Positions 45,926 to 57,460 are shown, counted from the stretch's first letter. The stretch: DNA of 64,000 nucleotides from Salvator merianae (GCA_003586115.2 QVOM02000103.1:3681996-3745995), one strand, 5' to 3'. Notes: generated by a model from the letters alone, not told the origin. Numbers and translations are program-made.

Positions 45926-46459
45926 CTACTCTGCCACTTTTAAATTCCCCCTTCTGACTCCTTCAGTTGTTGTTGTTATTTTCTTCTTTCGTCTCCTCCT
46001 CCAATCCTTTATTTGTTTACACCAGAAATATTGTTTATTCACAGTAACTCTTTGCTGCCTCCAAATATGGATTGTTTCCGTTATTATGCGCCTCATGTGT
46101 TTCTTCCTCTCCTGAAAAAAAATTTTTTTTTTCAAGGCCTCCTTCAATGAAAAAATATAACCTTGAGCTGTTATCAGTGGTACAGACAACTCGTCTTGTC
46201 TCATAGTCTGTATGTCTTGAGTCGTAAATTTTGTCTGAGGAATTTCTGCCTTGAAATCATCCAATTTCAAAGCCTTATCCTTCGTTTCATGAAGTTCAGT
46301 GCGTAAAACACCCATTTCAGTTTTAATGTCCTGTCTTAATCTCTCAAAAGTCAGCCTCTGAGTCTCAAAATAACTCTGCATTTCTTGAAAAATAGAATCC
46401 ATTTTTTTAAGAAGTAAATCTGGCTGGAAGCCACACTGTTCATTTCTTTCTAATTGCAT
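45926..46459 (-). pseudogene. L1 ORF1 N-terminal remnant
   Basis: A 177-codon frame from the ATG at 46459. ORF1 protein is the trimeric RNA-binding chaperone of L1. The first part (MDSIFQEMQSYFETQRLTFE, then LRQDIKTEMGVLRTELHETK) is a charged, heptad-like helix consistent with the ORF1 coiled coil. After about residue 110 the sequence becomes basic and low-complexity (RRRRKKK) and no RRM or C-terminal domain is seen. It is therefore truncated by the internal deletion and by a frame change. It lies downstream of the L1 5' UTR. Confidence 0.65.
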
Positions 46460-46869
46460 GTTTTCTTCTCTTTATCTGTCTTAAAAACTTGGTTCTCTGA
46501 AGAAGCCCTCTAATTAATAAAGGCACTTTTTTCTTTTATTTTCTTCTTTTGTCTTAATTAAACCGAACTCCCATATCTGTGCATTCTGTTTATTTACTTA
46601 GCTGATAAGTATAGGTCAAATGTATTTTGATAAAGCACTGAAAACCCCGGCTCGTCCGAGGAACAGAACTTTAAATGATTTATCTAAAAAAACTTCACAG
46701 CCTTTGCAAATACTTTAGCATCTTGCTGAATTACGATGCTTAAACTTTCAGCATACATTGTCCAAACTGCAATTGTAGAGGGTTTTTTTCTTCTTCTTTA
46801 TTTTGCTCTTCTTAATGCTTATCTTAGTTTTAAAATCTTCATTAATTAAAAAGGGGATTGGCCGAACTT

Positions 46870-47170
46870 ACGGTCCTGCAGACAAAAGTCTTGAAGACGA
46901 CACACAACGTGACTCGGGAATGTTGACAAAATTCCCCCAGCTCCTTCGTCTCCTCCTTACGCCAAAAGCCATGGCTCTCTTGCAGCCCCCGCTGGGGGGG
47001 AGACTTGGTGGAGCTCAAATGAGGAATCCCTCCGCCTCCCTGTCACTCAGGGAGATGAAATCTTCAGACAGAGGGGGTTTGAACTCCCCCCTCTGTCTCT
47101 TCACGTTGCGGTTTGCTCAGAGGAAAAATCCTCTCAGCAACTACATTCGGCCATCTTCCCCGGAAGTCCA
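46870..47170 (-). promoter_or_regulatory. L1 5' UTR / internal promoter region
   Basis: A GC- and CpG-enriched stretch at the 5' end of the L1 copy. In L1 elements this region contains the internal promoter. There is an internal inverted pair: 'agacagaggggg' at about 47066-47077 and 'ccccctctgtct' at about 47088-47099. Confidence 0.6.
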
Positions 47171-47185
47171 GACCTGAAAATAATT
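47171..47185. repeat. L1 target-site duplication, right copy
   Basis: GACCTGAAAATAATT, identical to 45526-45540. Confidence 0.9.
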
Positions 47186-47439
47186 GACCAAAACTGTTTT
47201 ACAGCTAAAGCTGAACTCAGATAACTCAAAGTAGTGCATAATTTCCATTAACAGCATACAGTACAATGCATATTTACCAGAAAAAAAAAATCCCAGTGTT
47301 TGATAAGACTTGCTGATTATTCTGTATAGGAAAGTAATTTAAATGGATCATGTCTCCATTTGCTGACATAATTTCTGTTAATTAGTATGAAAAATGGGAT
47401 TATGTTTTTAATGTACTCATACAGTTCCATTCAAATTCA

Positions 47440-48500
47440 TTTCAATATGCCTTGCTTGCTTGACGTAATCTTATTACGACTTATTCTTGGCAACTACATG
47501 GATTGACTTCCTCTAGACTGGTCTTCTATGATCTTCCCTAGGTCTGCCAAGGAGATTTTCATCACTGTTGTAATTGAGTCTATTCATCTACTAGCTGGCT
47601 GGCTTCTTCTCCCTTTTACTTTCCCTAGCATCAGCCATGTTTTCCAGTGAGTTTGTCTTGCCATTTTATGCCTGAAGTATGACAGCTTTAACCTTGTCAT
47701 TTGTGTTTCTAATGAATGTTGAGATTTTATTTGGTCCTCAAATCCACTGCTTGGTCTTTCTAGCTATACATTGTTTCTTCAGAAGCTTCTCCAGCATCAA
47801 AGTTCAGAAGAGTCTAAATGTTTTCAGTCATGCTTTGTCATTGTCCAGTATTTGCATCCTTACAATACAGAACTAAAAACATTCTGATCTTTGTGTTCAG
47901 GGAGACATGACATATTTGCTGTTCTTCTTAGTGCCAACCTTTAGTGTGCTTTTTGCATGCTAGATCGCAGGAGACAAAAGTCATCAACTGTTTCCAGAGC
48001 TTCATATTCTAGTTGGAAATTTGTTCCTGGTGACATGATATTTATCTTCCCAAGATTTAGGCTTAAACCCATCTTCTCACTCTTTTTTTTCACACTGGCT
48101 ATTAAGACCCTTAAATCTTCCCCCTTTTCTGTTAGTAAAGTGACATCACTTTTCTCCTAGCAGAAAAATAGTTAATGTCTCTCCCACCTGTCTTAAAGTC
48201 ATTTTCATCTTCTTTCAGGTCAGTTTTTCACATTATATATTCAATAGACAAGTTAAACAGTTATGCTAATAGTACACATCTTTGCCTTATTCCCCTTACT
48301 CATCAGAAACTAATTTGTCTCTCCATGCTCTGTTCTGACTGTTGTTTTTTGCTCAGGATTAAAGTTCCTTGTGAGTATAATCAGATGTTCTGGAATTCCC
48401 ATCTTCACTAAAACTTTCCACAGTTTAACATGACCGACACACTCAAAAGTTTTGCTGAGATCAATGAAACTTATATGCACCCCCTCCTAAAATTGTTTTG
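47440..48500 (-). mobile_element. RTE/BovB-type LINE reverse-transcriptase remnant (minus strand)
   Basis: Read on the minus strand with frame changes, about 48380-48475 gives IDLSKTFECVGHVKLWKVL and KMGIPEHL, the RT motif A block and following helix of RTE-type elements. About 48020-48150 gives VKKKSEKMGLSLNLGKINIM, the palm/thumb block after the active site. About 47470-47680 resembles the C-terminal end. Stops and indels are many. The motifs match the RTE/BovB clade best, which is abundant in squamates. No protein can be made. Confidence 0.75.
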
Positions 48501-49884
48501 CTTTTTCCTAAAGTTGTCTAAATCAGCTGAACTTTCTTTTACTTTATTCATAATAGACAATGGGAATCTTCAGTTTTATCTCAATACTTTCCGGTAACTC
48601 TTAAAATTTGAAATAGTGAATAGCACAATGGTAGAAGAGGGAAAGGAGCCAATCTTCCCCAATTTATTATGCTGCTTTGGTATAAATCCATTGTACTCAG
48701 TAGAACATGGGACACGGGGCTGCAGACTTCATTTCAAATATTTTTGTGACAATGAAGGAAAGAAATAAGGAAATTCATGGGCCTGCTTACCTGAGGTCTA
48801 GAAGACAGAAATAGCTGACATTTTGAACTCAACATCCAAGAGGAAATTTCAAATAGACCTCCATTCTTCTGGACTGTTTTGACAGAGGACAGCAGTGCCT
48901 AATAACATTTCTTAACATTCCTTTAGGTTTTGGAATCCTATGCAGCTCAGAAATGCACACAAGGATAATAATAATTATTCTCAAACTAAATGAGAAGGAG
49001 GCACGCTGGCCTGAACAAAATGGGAATCGGCAAGTTATCCAGGAGCAACCAGATAGGGTATAGATTCCAAGAATTCACACTGAATTCAATGAAAACATTA
49101 CAGAGCAGAACTGAATTTAGGAGAGAAGCATTATTTAAAAAATTACACCAGCATCAAATGTAAAAGAGAAAAAGATTAAACAAATCTGTTCCTTTTCCAA
49201 TTCCAGCAAGAGTATTTTCAACTAAAAAGCCTGTGATATAACACTCCATCTTTCAGCATCAGAGACAAACAGCAAGTCTTTCTGTGCAGGTTGGAAATAA
49301 GAAGAGGTAAATTAGGAAAAGTAAACACCCAAGCAAAATAAATGTTTTACATCACATAGGCAGAATTAATCGTAAACGGAACATATGACATCACACTTTC
49401 TTCTTCTGTTCCCCGTGACTGAGACAAGTTTTCAACAGTCTTTCCATTGGTGCACAGTGGAGCCATTTGGAAACCAGTTTAGTGTGAAAAGTAGAACTCC
49501 CGATAGCCATTTATACAAATCTGTCATAGTTGTTTAACTCATTCTTTAAGCTAATAGACTTATTTGGCTAACACTCATCAGTATAACAAGGGTAACCTTG
49601 CACTCTAGCTAAGTGAAGGTGTAAATGTATTTTTTTGTCTGCAGTTCAAAAAATATGAAGTGCAATTTTATAAACTCCCAAGGAAAACTTCCTGTAGAAA
49701 TCAATATCACATATAGTTTAGCTGCATTCAAAACAAGTGAGAATCCAAACAATACCCACAAATTACATTATTTTTCACGCATGCTGATGAAGTTAACAAA
49801 GACTCAGAACAAGAACAGATGTGTAGATGTACCAATCTATGAGGAGGGTGACCTTCCAGTAAACCAGTCCATGCTGCAAACAAA
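48501..49884. other. Non-coding stretch
   Basis: No gene, exon or repeat was recognised. Open frame 49625-49930 runs into the MITE to its right and is not supported. Confidence 0.4.
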
Positions 49885-50064
49885 GGGCCTTTCTGCACTT
49901 GGACTTATTCCAGATTATATCTCAGAGTAGAGACCTGCCATCTGCATGCTAGTGCAGACTATGGTAGGCCCTGGGCAAGACCTTTTATAGTTTGCATTAG
50001 CATGTGGATGGCAGGTCCCTATTCTGGGATATAATCCACAATAAGGCCAAGTGCAGAAAGGGCC
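49885..50064. mobile_element. Hairpin MITE, about 180 bp
   Basis: The left arm beginning GGGCCTTTCTGCACTTGG and the reverse complement of the right arm, beginning GGCCCTTTCTGCACTTGG, stay alignable for about 80 bases, so the whole unit is an imperfect palindrome typical of non-autonomous DNA transposons. No coding sequence. Target duplication not resolved. Confidence 0.8.
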
Positions 50065-51039
50065 AAAGTGGGCTATGAGCCACGCTGGATGGGTGTACCA
50101 GCCCAATACTGATAGGGTCCATTTATCCCAAGTTGCTTTAGTGTTCCAAGGAGAGAGAGAAAGGGTTGGAATAGTATTTAAACACACACATTAACACTTT
50201 CCTGTTTTTAACTAAATAATAATCCATTCTCACAAGACACAGCTGGATTTTGAAAGAAAAGGAATGCATATGAGATTAACCAGGAACAACCAATGCTTCT
50301 TTGGAAAGTGACCTATCATGGATGGTCATAGTGTCATTTGGAACTAATATGGTCAGGGCTGTTTGCTTTTAGTTCATTGGACATTTTTTGCAGGATGTAA
50401 ATAATAAATAAATATGTGACAATTTTTCTTTCTCTTTCATATACTCAGATTGTACATGCTGTGCTCGCCAGAAGCCACAGAGTCAGCTATTCAATTAGAA
50501 ATAATTGCTGTTTTCTTGAGATTGCTGCTGCTTTACTGTCAGGTCTGAAGTAACAGAAGTGGCTGGCCAATGCAGAGATTAACTATATGCTTGGGGTTGT
50601 CATTTGAGAAAGAGGATGGGGAAATCTGTGCCTTTGGAAATCAAAGCAGGTGCTGCACATAATGCAAGCAACACCTGTTTAAATTTCATTTTCTGCATAA
50701 TTTCTAAAAGTGGAAGAGGCAAGGGAGAATGTTTTCAATAATATAGGGAGTGAATGTAGACACAATGGTGCAAATGACTATCTGTATGACTGCAATCAAT
50801 TAAATCTAAAACTTTAGGTAGGTTTAATTCCTGTTTCATTGACCTAAGATTTGCTATCAGCATCAAGTCACAAGTTGCAATCAGGAACTGGGAAACAAAG
50901 AGTTGGAACCAACCAACAGGAGACAGAGTTGGGGCTGGGTTGGAAGATGGGGTCTGGAACAAAAAGCCAAAGCACTGGAGGACTGTGAGCCAGGCTATGG
51001 TGGTAGAGGAAAAGAAAAGCACTTGCCTTGAGACCTTGG
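50065..51039. other. Non-coding stretch
   Basis: No gene or repeat was recognised. Confidence 0.4.
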
Positions 51040-51556
51040 GCCTGTTGGCACTAATTAGTGCTCCACAACCTTACCAGAAGGTGATAGTCACCACTTGGTA
51101 AGGTGCATTTGCACCTACCTGGTGGTTAAGCTTCCAGGCTGGTGCAACACATTGATCAAGCCTGTGCGATTGGGCCATGGGATGCTCTGTGTGATGCATC
51201 CTCACAATGACAGTGGCCACTGCAATGGTGACTGGCAGGCCTGTGCAGCATACAGGTGCATGCAAGCATGTGCAGATGCAGTCAGTTGATCACACTTATG
51301 CAATGTCATGATCTGGCCTTGCAATGCCCAGTCAGCCATTTCACGGGCCCAATTGCATGGGCTCAATCTGCTGATCACACCTGTGCATGCATGCTGGACA
51401 TGGCTCCCAGCATTTCCACCATGAATGCCGGTAGCCAGGTTCAGGTGAGGTTTCCATCTACACAGTGGGGACAATGTCTGTGCTGCATTGTCTATTCCAC
51501 CTCAGAATGGGAAAATTATCCTATTCTGAGGTGGAACGTGAAAAAGACCCCTTGAG
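51040..51556. repeat. GC-richer block rich in hairpins, probable old DNA transposon
   Basis: It contains the palindrome gcactaattagtgc (about 51048), a nested hairpin ccttacca...tggtaagg (51069-51103) and a perfect 14-base-arm hairpin ttccacctcagaat/attctgaggtggaa (51495-51536). Between them are repeated 'tgatcacac' and 'tgcatgcaagcatg' motifs. Open frames occur on both strands (51095-51555), but with no domain, so I take them as by-products of base composition. Confidence 0.5.
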
Positions 51557-54308
51557 AATGATAGCAGAAGGGTAGGGATACTAATATAGGAGTAGCAGGT
51601 CTACTAAGGAGTAGCATTAAAGCTTTTTACTTCTTAATACTATGAGATAAATGGTGTATTACAAGAAAGCATGGCAAATCTCTTGTATTTGTCAAAAAAG
51701 TGCATGGTCATTTAATCTATGGATCTAACTACTATCACCACTAGGCCTAATGAAGGGGGTGGTGTGGATTGCCCCTGAGCTTGTGGTCTCAGACCTTGCT
51801 TGATTTTGCTGTTACACACATTGCTTCCAGACATATGTATAGCGGGACTGCATATACACAACTATGAACTACAAGGGTGTTTAGGCATTCTGACCATAGC
51901 TTGTTATGGGGGACACCTAAGAATCATCTAGAAAAGCTACAAGAAAGAAAAGTTCCTTCAATTTGCACTTTATCTGTAAACAACTGTGCATGAGACCTTG
52001 GCTCACTACACATCCTACCTTTGCTTGTCACACCACTGCATTGGAACAACCAATAATTTCAATTATTTTTTAGCTTCTGTTAACCCATCAAAAGTGCAAC
52101 TTTTCCTGTTCTGTATGTGGGCTTCCCTCCCACATCAGTCTGTCAAAATCAGTAAAGAAAGAAAAGTGTGCTGTGAAATAATCCATCCCATGCTGGAGTC
52201 TCAAATGTACTCTCTCACTTGCTCTCTGAGTTGTGTGGAGCTGAGGAAACCTGTTGACACCTTTCATGTCCTGAAACTGAAGAGTGAGAAGATCCAGCTT
52301 CTGTGAAGATCACTGCCTTTTTCTTGAAGTTGGTGAAGCCTTGGCTCCTTCAAAGAAGACTTTTGTGCTATTTCCCAACAGCGCTCTTGCTGAAAATAAC
52401 TTTTCCGCTGCTGTGCAGCACCACAACAGCTGAAATCACTGGGAGAGGGGATCTCCCTCTATTCCTGTCCTCCTGCCCTGGTTCTTAGCCATTTGGCTAG
52501 AACCCTGAGTTTCTGAATTCTTTACCACTCAGCAGAGAGTTGTGCTTTTGAGAGGTGAGGATCATGGAGTATTCCACTTTCTCATTCCCTCCATTTGGCT
52601 TCTTAACCTGTGCATTTGTTACTGATCCCTGTGTGTGCATAGCAGGAATCCTTTCCTTTCTCCATTTTTCCTTTCCAGCCTGGCAAATATTTGACTAGGA
52701 GAAGAGTTCAAGAGTGAGAACTGCTTTTTGTTGTCCACTATTGGATTTGTTGTTTTCCTCATCAAGAATAGTGCTTGTGGATGGATCATAGAACAAGGTT
52801 AAGTAGTGGGCAACTTTTCCTGGAATCCAAAGCTGAGATAGCCAAAGAACGGGAGTCGCTATTTATCAGTTAAGTTGGAAGTTGGGCATCAACAGGAACC
52901 AGGAGAATGCTGTTTAGAACTATTAGGAACCTTGGGTTAGACTTTAGTACACATGCCCACACACACTGGAAGGCTCTGCCTCTTCACTTTAGTACAACTT
53001 CACTGCTGCACCTAGACCCTTGTTATAGTTCCTTGTTAATAAATTGTGTTCTTACCTGTATTGCTGTATTGAAGGCCATAGTCCATTGCTTGATATTGGA
53101 GGCTCTTGCAGCCTTGGATTAAAATTGTTTTTTGTTTTCTTGTTTCTAATAAACAATTTTTCTTTCAGAATCCTTCCTTTCCCCCCTCCCCTTGGGAATG
53201 CACAGCAGCCAATCACAACCTGCCTTGAAGCAGTTTGTTAAACCAACCAATTATTTTTATATCCAGCTGGAATAACTGGACCCAAGTAATTTCCCCAATA
53301 TACCCAGTTTATTCCCAGTACATTCGTCAACATTTCAACCTATCTAGAAGGCCCGTAGGTTCGCAGGAGTATTATGAATGATGATAACAGAAATGATCAA
53401 CTTTCAAAGGGAAACCAGGAGCAAAGTCCAAACAGAGCCAAGACTTTATGCCAGATAGAATCCAAAAGTATGCCAATTCATAGTCAAAGTCAGGGCAGAA
53501 GACAGAGGGAAATGGAGCTGGATGTAGTTGAACTTTGCAGCAACCTTGTTAATGGCAAACTGGTTCTGCTGCTTGGTTGTCTTTGCCTTGTATAGGGAGC
53601 TGGCCTGGAGGCCAGCTGACTGAGGCTGATCAGCAGTGGTTAGGGTCTTTCCAGCAATCTACCTCTTCTCAGCTAGCTAGGAGCACATTAGCTGGGTGAT
53701 CTGGGCTTGGCATTTCATCCTCCTTCAGTACAGGGAGATTATGCTGGCTGCTTCTTCCTCCCCAGAGCCTTGGAGGTTCAGGACCTTCCTTGGGATCTGA
53801 CTCTCCATCCCCTACAGTTCGCAGTCAGCCATCAGAGAGTGGAGGGCCCTCATCATCTCAGTCCTCACTGTCAGACAGCTGTGGGGCCATGACAATAGGG
53901 GGCAGAATGGCTGTCTGCTCCGAACCTACACTGGCTTTCAGTGTTGCTGATTACTGCTGCTGCTGGGGCTACTACCACTACCACCACTACAGAAGCCTAG
54001 GAGAGTAGGTATTGAATAAGAGCAATTGTTCAGTCACCGTGTATCTGTTCTGAAAGTACATGGTATCAGAGGAATTTCTGCATGCCATGCCCCTTTGAGA
54101 GAAGTGTGGACTGGGTGAAGGGACATATCATTCCATCTTCCTTTTATTGTAAGCTTTGTGGCTGTAATTTCCATTGCAGTAGTTAAACAGTTGAAGTTTG
54201 TCACCCTGAAACTTTGTGCTGGAAGAAAGGTACTCAGCACTTAAAGCCACAGTAGATGGGACAAAAAGTTGGTAAGTATAATTACAGAGCATAATAAAGT
54301 GAGACATA
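51557..54308. other. Non-coding stretch
   Basis: No host exon was recognised. The block at about 53590-53900 is GC-richer and looks repeat-derived, but I cannot name the family. A (TAC/CAC)n run lies at about 53966-53990. Confidence 0.35.
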
Positions 54309-54454
54309 GGGTGATTCCACACTGGCTGGTATACCAGACCAGCAAGCGTACTAGAAGCTTCTGTTCTGCACGCTGTTGGGGTCTCTTTTAGACCATACCA
54401 ACATGCATAAAGGAGGCTTGATGATTTGGTATACTGGCTAGTGTGAAATCACCC
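54309..54454. mobile_element. Short MITE with terminal inverted repeats
   Basis: It begins GGGTGATTCCACACTGGCTGG and its right end reads, on the other strand, GGGTGATTTCACACTAGCCAG: about 27-base inverted ends with few mismatches around a 146-bp unit. No coding sequence. Flanking bases give at most a 3-bp 'ata' duplication, so the superfamily is open. Confidence 0.78.
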
Positions 54455-54834
54455 ATAATCTCAGTTTTCTGGGTATGGTTTTGAAGCATTCACATGCCGC
54501 CCTGAGGAAAGATCTCACTAAGTATTTGGGTTTATCCAGAGACCTGTAGCTTCCCACTTCCACCAGCATTTCCTCAAGGAACCTTACTTCCAAGTAAGTG
54601 GACACATAAAATCACTTCTGTTCCTTCTTCACTTTCATGACATTGATGCTCTAAGATCTTCTGGTGTTGGTGGGAGAGGGCAGATTTTGGAAAATTCCTT
54701 ATTCACAGCAGCTCTGTCATTGTAGATATGGGGGACCATCTTTTCTACCTTGTGCTCCATATTTGTTACTCATCTTAAAATGCAATAACCTTTTTACTCT
54801 CTGAAGTCCACCTGATATTTCTCACCAGGGTATT

Positions 54835-54960
54835 CAAGTTCTTTAGTCCAAGGCTGGTGTATTTTTGGTAATGATCATTCTTTTTTAAATTTCTAGGCAA
54901 GTTCTTTAGTCCAAGAACCAGTGTATTGTTGGTAATGATCATTCTTTTTATATTTCTAGG
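54835..54960. repeat. Tandem duplication, 2 x 63 bp
   Basis: Units 54835-54897 and 54898-54960 both start caagttctttagtccaag and end atttctagg, with a handful of mismatches. No coding role is visible. Confidence 0.88.
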
Positions 54961-55369
54961 CAATGTTAGGAGAATGTTATTTTAAATTTCTTTGTTCATG
55001 CAATCTAATTGCAATGTTGCATGCTATGTCTATGTGGTCAAGAAGACTAATATATGGAATTTAGTTTTATTTCTCATTTGTATTCCATGTTTCTTAGGAT
55101 GATGATTATGACCTTTCCCTTGATTTTGTCCTCACAACAGCCAGGTGTGGTAGGTTAGCCTGAATGGCAGTGGTTTGGCCAAAGTCACCCAGGCAGCTTT
55201 TATCGGCAAGTGAGAATCTGAGCCTGGGCTTTCCAATTTTAGTCCAAGCTCCAGGTAGGTTGCCATGTTGAAAAGAAGTCAGGATGCCTACACCTTTATT
55301 GCAATGAACTTACCTACTGATCTGAGAAAAGACCCTTGGCAGGTTGCCATGGAATCCAGAGGGGGAGAG

Positions 55370-55868
55370 TGTCAGAATATAGAAATCGTATAGGCCATAA
55401 GCTAATGCCAGTTTACCATATAGAGTCTGTTATTTAGAGTAGAAAGTTACTGAACAGCTAACATCTTGCTATGTTGTAATGTTTTGGCTAGTGAGTAGTA
55501 GATAACAACTAACCTGCGTCAACATGGCAGAGCCTAAGTGTGAGAAAGACATATTGCTTACAAACTGATATGAAGCGGGAATGAGTCATACTAAGCATGG
55601 AAGTGTAATATAATGCCTGACCATTGTCTTATGAAAATGTATGAGAGACAGAATGTACTAATGAAGATTGATCTTATGCTGTAACAATAATGTACAGTGA
55701 ACAGAAACTGCTTTTTAACTAACTTTGCTATTTTTACTATGGAACCAAGCTACAATAAAGACAAAGCTTTATAGTTTACTCTGCTGCATATAGAGTTTAT
55801 TTTTCTACTCCCTCTACTTCATGGAAACGTCTGTAAGTCTTCCGCGTATTGCACTGCACACTCTAACA
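55370..55868 (+). mobile_element. Solo LTR with 5-bp target duplication
   Basis: A 499-bp unit starting TGTCAGAATATAG and ending CTCTAACA, flanked on both sides by GAGAG (55365-55369 and 55869-55873). AATAAA at 55754-55759 lies about 110 bases before the end and sets the plus orientation. No internal coding region is present, so it arose by recombination between two LTRs. A 5-bp duplication fits several LTR groups, including ERV-L-like and Gypsy/BEL types; I cannot choose. It is unrelated in sequence to the provirus LTRs. Confidence 0.8.
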
Positions 55869-55873
55869 GAGAG

Positions 55874-56929
55874 GTGTTTAGGTAATGGAGAAAACTCTTA
55901 ACAAGAGACTATTTGGATTTTCAAGGTTAAGACGGAGAATGTAAGAGGGAAAGCTTTGTACACTGCAGAGGGAAACATCACTTCACTTTATCACTCTATC
56001 AGGCCAAAGTGGCAAGGAAGAGGGCAGGGATCTTGGGTATGTGGTGGGAAAAAGGCATAGCATGGTCTGAAGTTACTTTTGTGTCAGTTTTGTGCTTACA
56101 AAGACCTTAAAAGCCTTTTATCAAGAAGCAACAACCTATCTGCTGTATCATTATTTTAAAACAGCTTAAGAGTATTGTGACCCTGCACACCTGGGATTAA
56201 CCATTAAGTATACGCACACCAAACAAACTTTAATCTCTAAACACACAACTCAGTCTCAGATACTGGATACGCCCATGTCATGCTCAGATACTTTACCAGT
56301 AAGATGAGGAAAGGATGAAAATCTTAAAGGAATTGAGTGATGCCAGAGGACTCTAATATGTAATAGCAATTTAAGAGAAATATGTTACAGCTATTCTTAG
56401 CTGCCTTCTCTCAGGCCATAATCTGAAAATCACCTTAATGGTTGCAAAACTTTTGGCAGCAGTAATAAGACAGAAAAAACACATGCCACATAATTTAGTC
56501 AGGTTTTACGATAACACTAAATGGTTTTATTTTGTCATCTTGTACATATGTTTTACTCTATTTTATGTAGGGATGTATGGACCATAATGAATCTCTTTGT
56601 ATAAGGTGGGGTGTGAAAGTTATACGCAGCAAGTATGTTCTAAAGTCAAGCCTGATTCCTTCCATGCAGTTTTTTTATTGTTGTTTTGTTTTGTTTTTAC
56701 CAGCATACAGGAGTGGTTTGCTATTGGTTTCTGTCTGCACGATGCCAGAAATGGTTTCTATACGTCAAACTGTTGACGTGCTATAATCCTTGCCAAGAGT
56801 TGTACCGGAGAAGGAATTCCAGCAGGTGTTTCTTGTAATGCAGGGTAAGACCTGCAGAAATGTCCTTTTCCAAACAGTGATACCAGCACTCTATCCCTTA
56901 TCTAACTAATGGGCCCCTGTTTAGACTTT
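55874..56929. other. Non-coding stretch upstream of the CpG island
   Basis: No gene or repeat was recognised. It would be distal promoter sequence for the KCNIP4 exon. Confidence 0.4.
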
Positions 56930-57460
56930 CTCGGAAGAGGTAACCCCAGGTGCACTAACGGGCGTTGATTTCCGATTCAACACGCCCAGGCTGAGCCTGT
57001 CCGTCTCTGTCTCGCCCCCCCCCCCCATCTCTCCGGCGCAACAACCTGAATCAGCAGTAGGTTGTTGCAGAGACTGACGGGAGGTTCCCACGCAGAGTTG
57101 GGGAACCAAAGAGGGGAGTTAAGTGGAGGATAGCCATTGGCGATTGCGCGCGGCGGGCTGGAGCTTGTTTCCAGGCTAGCGGAGCGGGGTAACCTCCTCG
57201 CTTGAGCTGACGGCTCGTCGTGTAAGCAAGAAAGGGCGTGAGGTTTGGGAAGCGATCGTCAGAGGCGCCGTTCTTGGCTTCTCCGATTCGCTTCTGTTTG
57301 CTCGCTGCTCCAAGTCCTGATCGTCAAGCGCCTCCACGCACTTCCAGCGGACCCAGCCATGAACGTGAGGAAGGTGGCCAGCATCTCGGCACAGCTGGAG
57401 GAAGCCAGCTCGACAGGCGGTAGGGCTGCAACAGCAGCAGGGGGGGCTTGAAGAGCTAAT
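56930..57460 (+). promoter_or_regulatory. CpG island and probable promoter of KCNIP4
   Basis: This is the only long stretch in the window with dense CpG (gcgcgcggcggg, cgacggctcgtcg and others), contrasting sharply with the AT-rich flanks. It surrounds the start codon at 57359. No TATA box stands out, as is usual for CpG-island promoters. A run of 12 C lies at 57015-57026. The transcription start is not determined; the 5' UTR probably begins within about 57150-57300. Confidence 0.75.
57359..57419 (+). CDS. KCNIP4: KCNIP4 first coding exon (Kv4 channel-interacting protein 4, N-terminal isoform exon)
   Basis: The ATG at 57359 has G at -3 and opens MNVRKVASISAQLEEASSTG, then one extra base (phase 1) before a donor GGTAGGG at 57420. 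The peptide matches the variable N-terminus that I recall for a mammalian KChIP4 isoform, with about two differences, and the split glycine codon at the junction fits that protein. KChIP4 is an EF-hand calcium-binding subunit that binds the N-terminus of Kv4 potassium channels and tunes A-type current in neurons; the alternative first exons set its effect and membrane targeting. The EF-hand exons are not in this window and should lie to the right beyond long introns. The first exon sits in a CpG island. Identification is from memory of the peptide, so a protein search is the proper test. Confidence 0.82.

Larger units (their letters stand above)
45541..47170 (-). mobile_element. L1 retrotransposon with full 5' end and large internal deletion (minus strand)
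   Basis: The insertion is bounded by perfect 15-bp duplications. On the minus strand the 5' end reads TGGACTTCCGGGGAAGATGG, the GGAAGATGGC-type L1 start, followed by a GC- and CpG-rich 5' UTR (about 46870-47170), the start of ORF1, then directly a 3' region ending in a short A-rich tail (T-run at 45541-45552). ORF2 is missing altogether. A full 5' end combined with a short tail means the element was internally deleted, before or after insertion, rather than 5'-truncated as most L1 copies are. Confidence 0.85.

Noticed and set aside
46803..47177. Plus-strand 124-codon frame
   Set aside because: It is antisense to the CpG-rich 5' UTR of the L1 copy and disappears once the element boundaries are set by the target duplications.
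51095..51555. Open frames on both strands in the GC-richer hairpin block
   Set aside because: No recognisable domain, repeats within the DNA explain the peptide repetition, and no start or splice context.
53590..53900. Possible host exon or LTR in the GC-richer stretch
   Set aside because: No TG...CA ends, poly(A) signal layout, domain or splice pair could be defined.
57245..57451. Longer frame through the KCNIP4 exon, without splicing
   Set aside because: It runs through the splice donor at 57420 into CAG/GGG-rich sequence. The conserved peptide begins only at the ATG at 57359 and ends at the donor.
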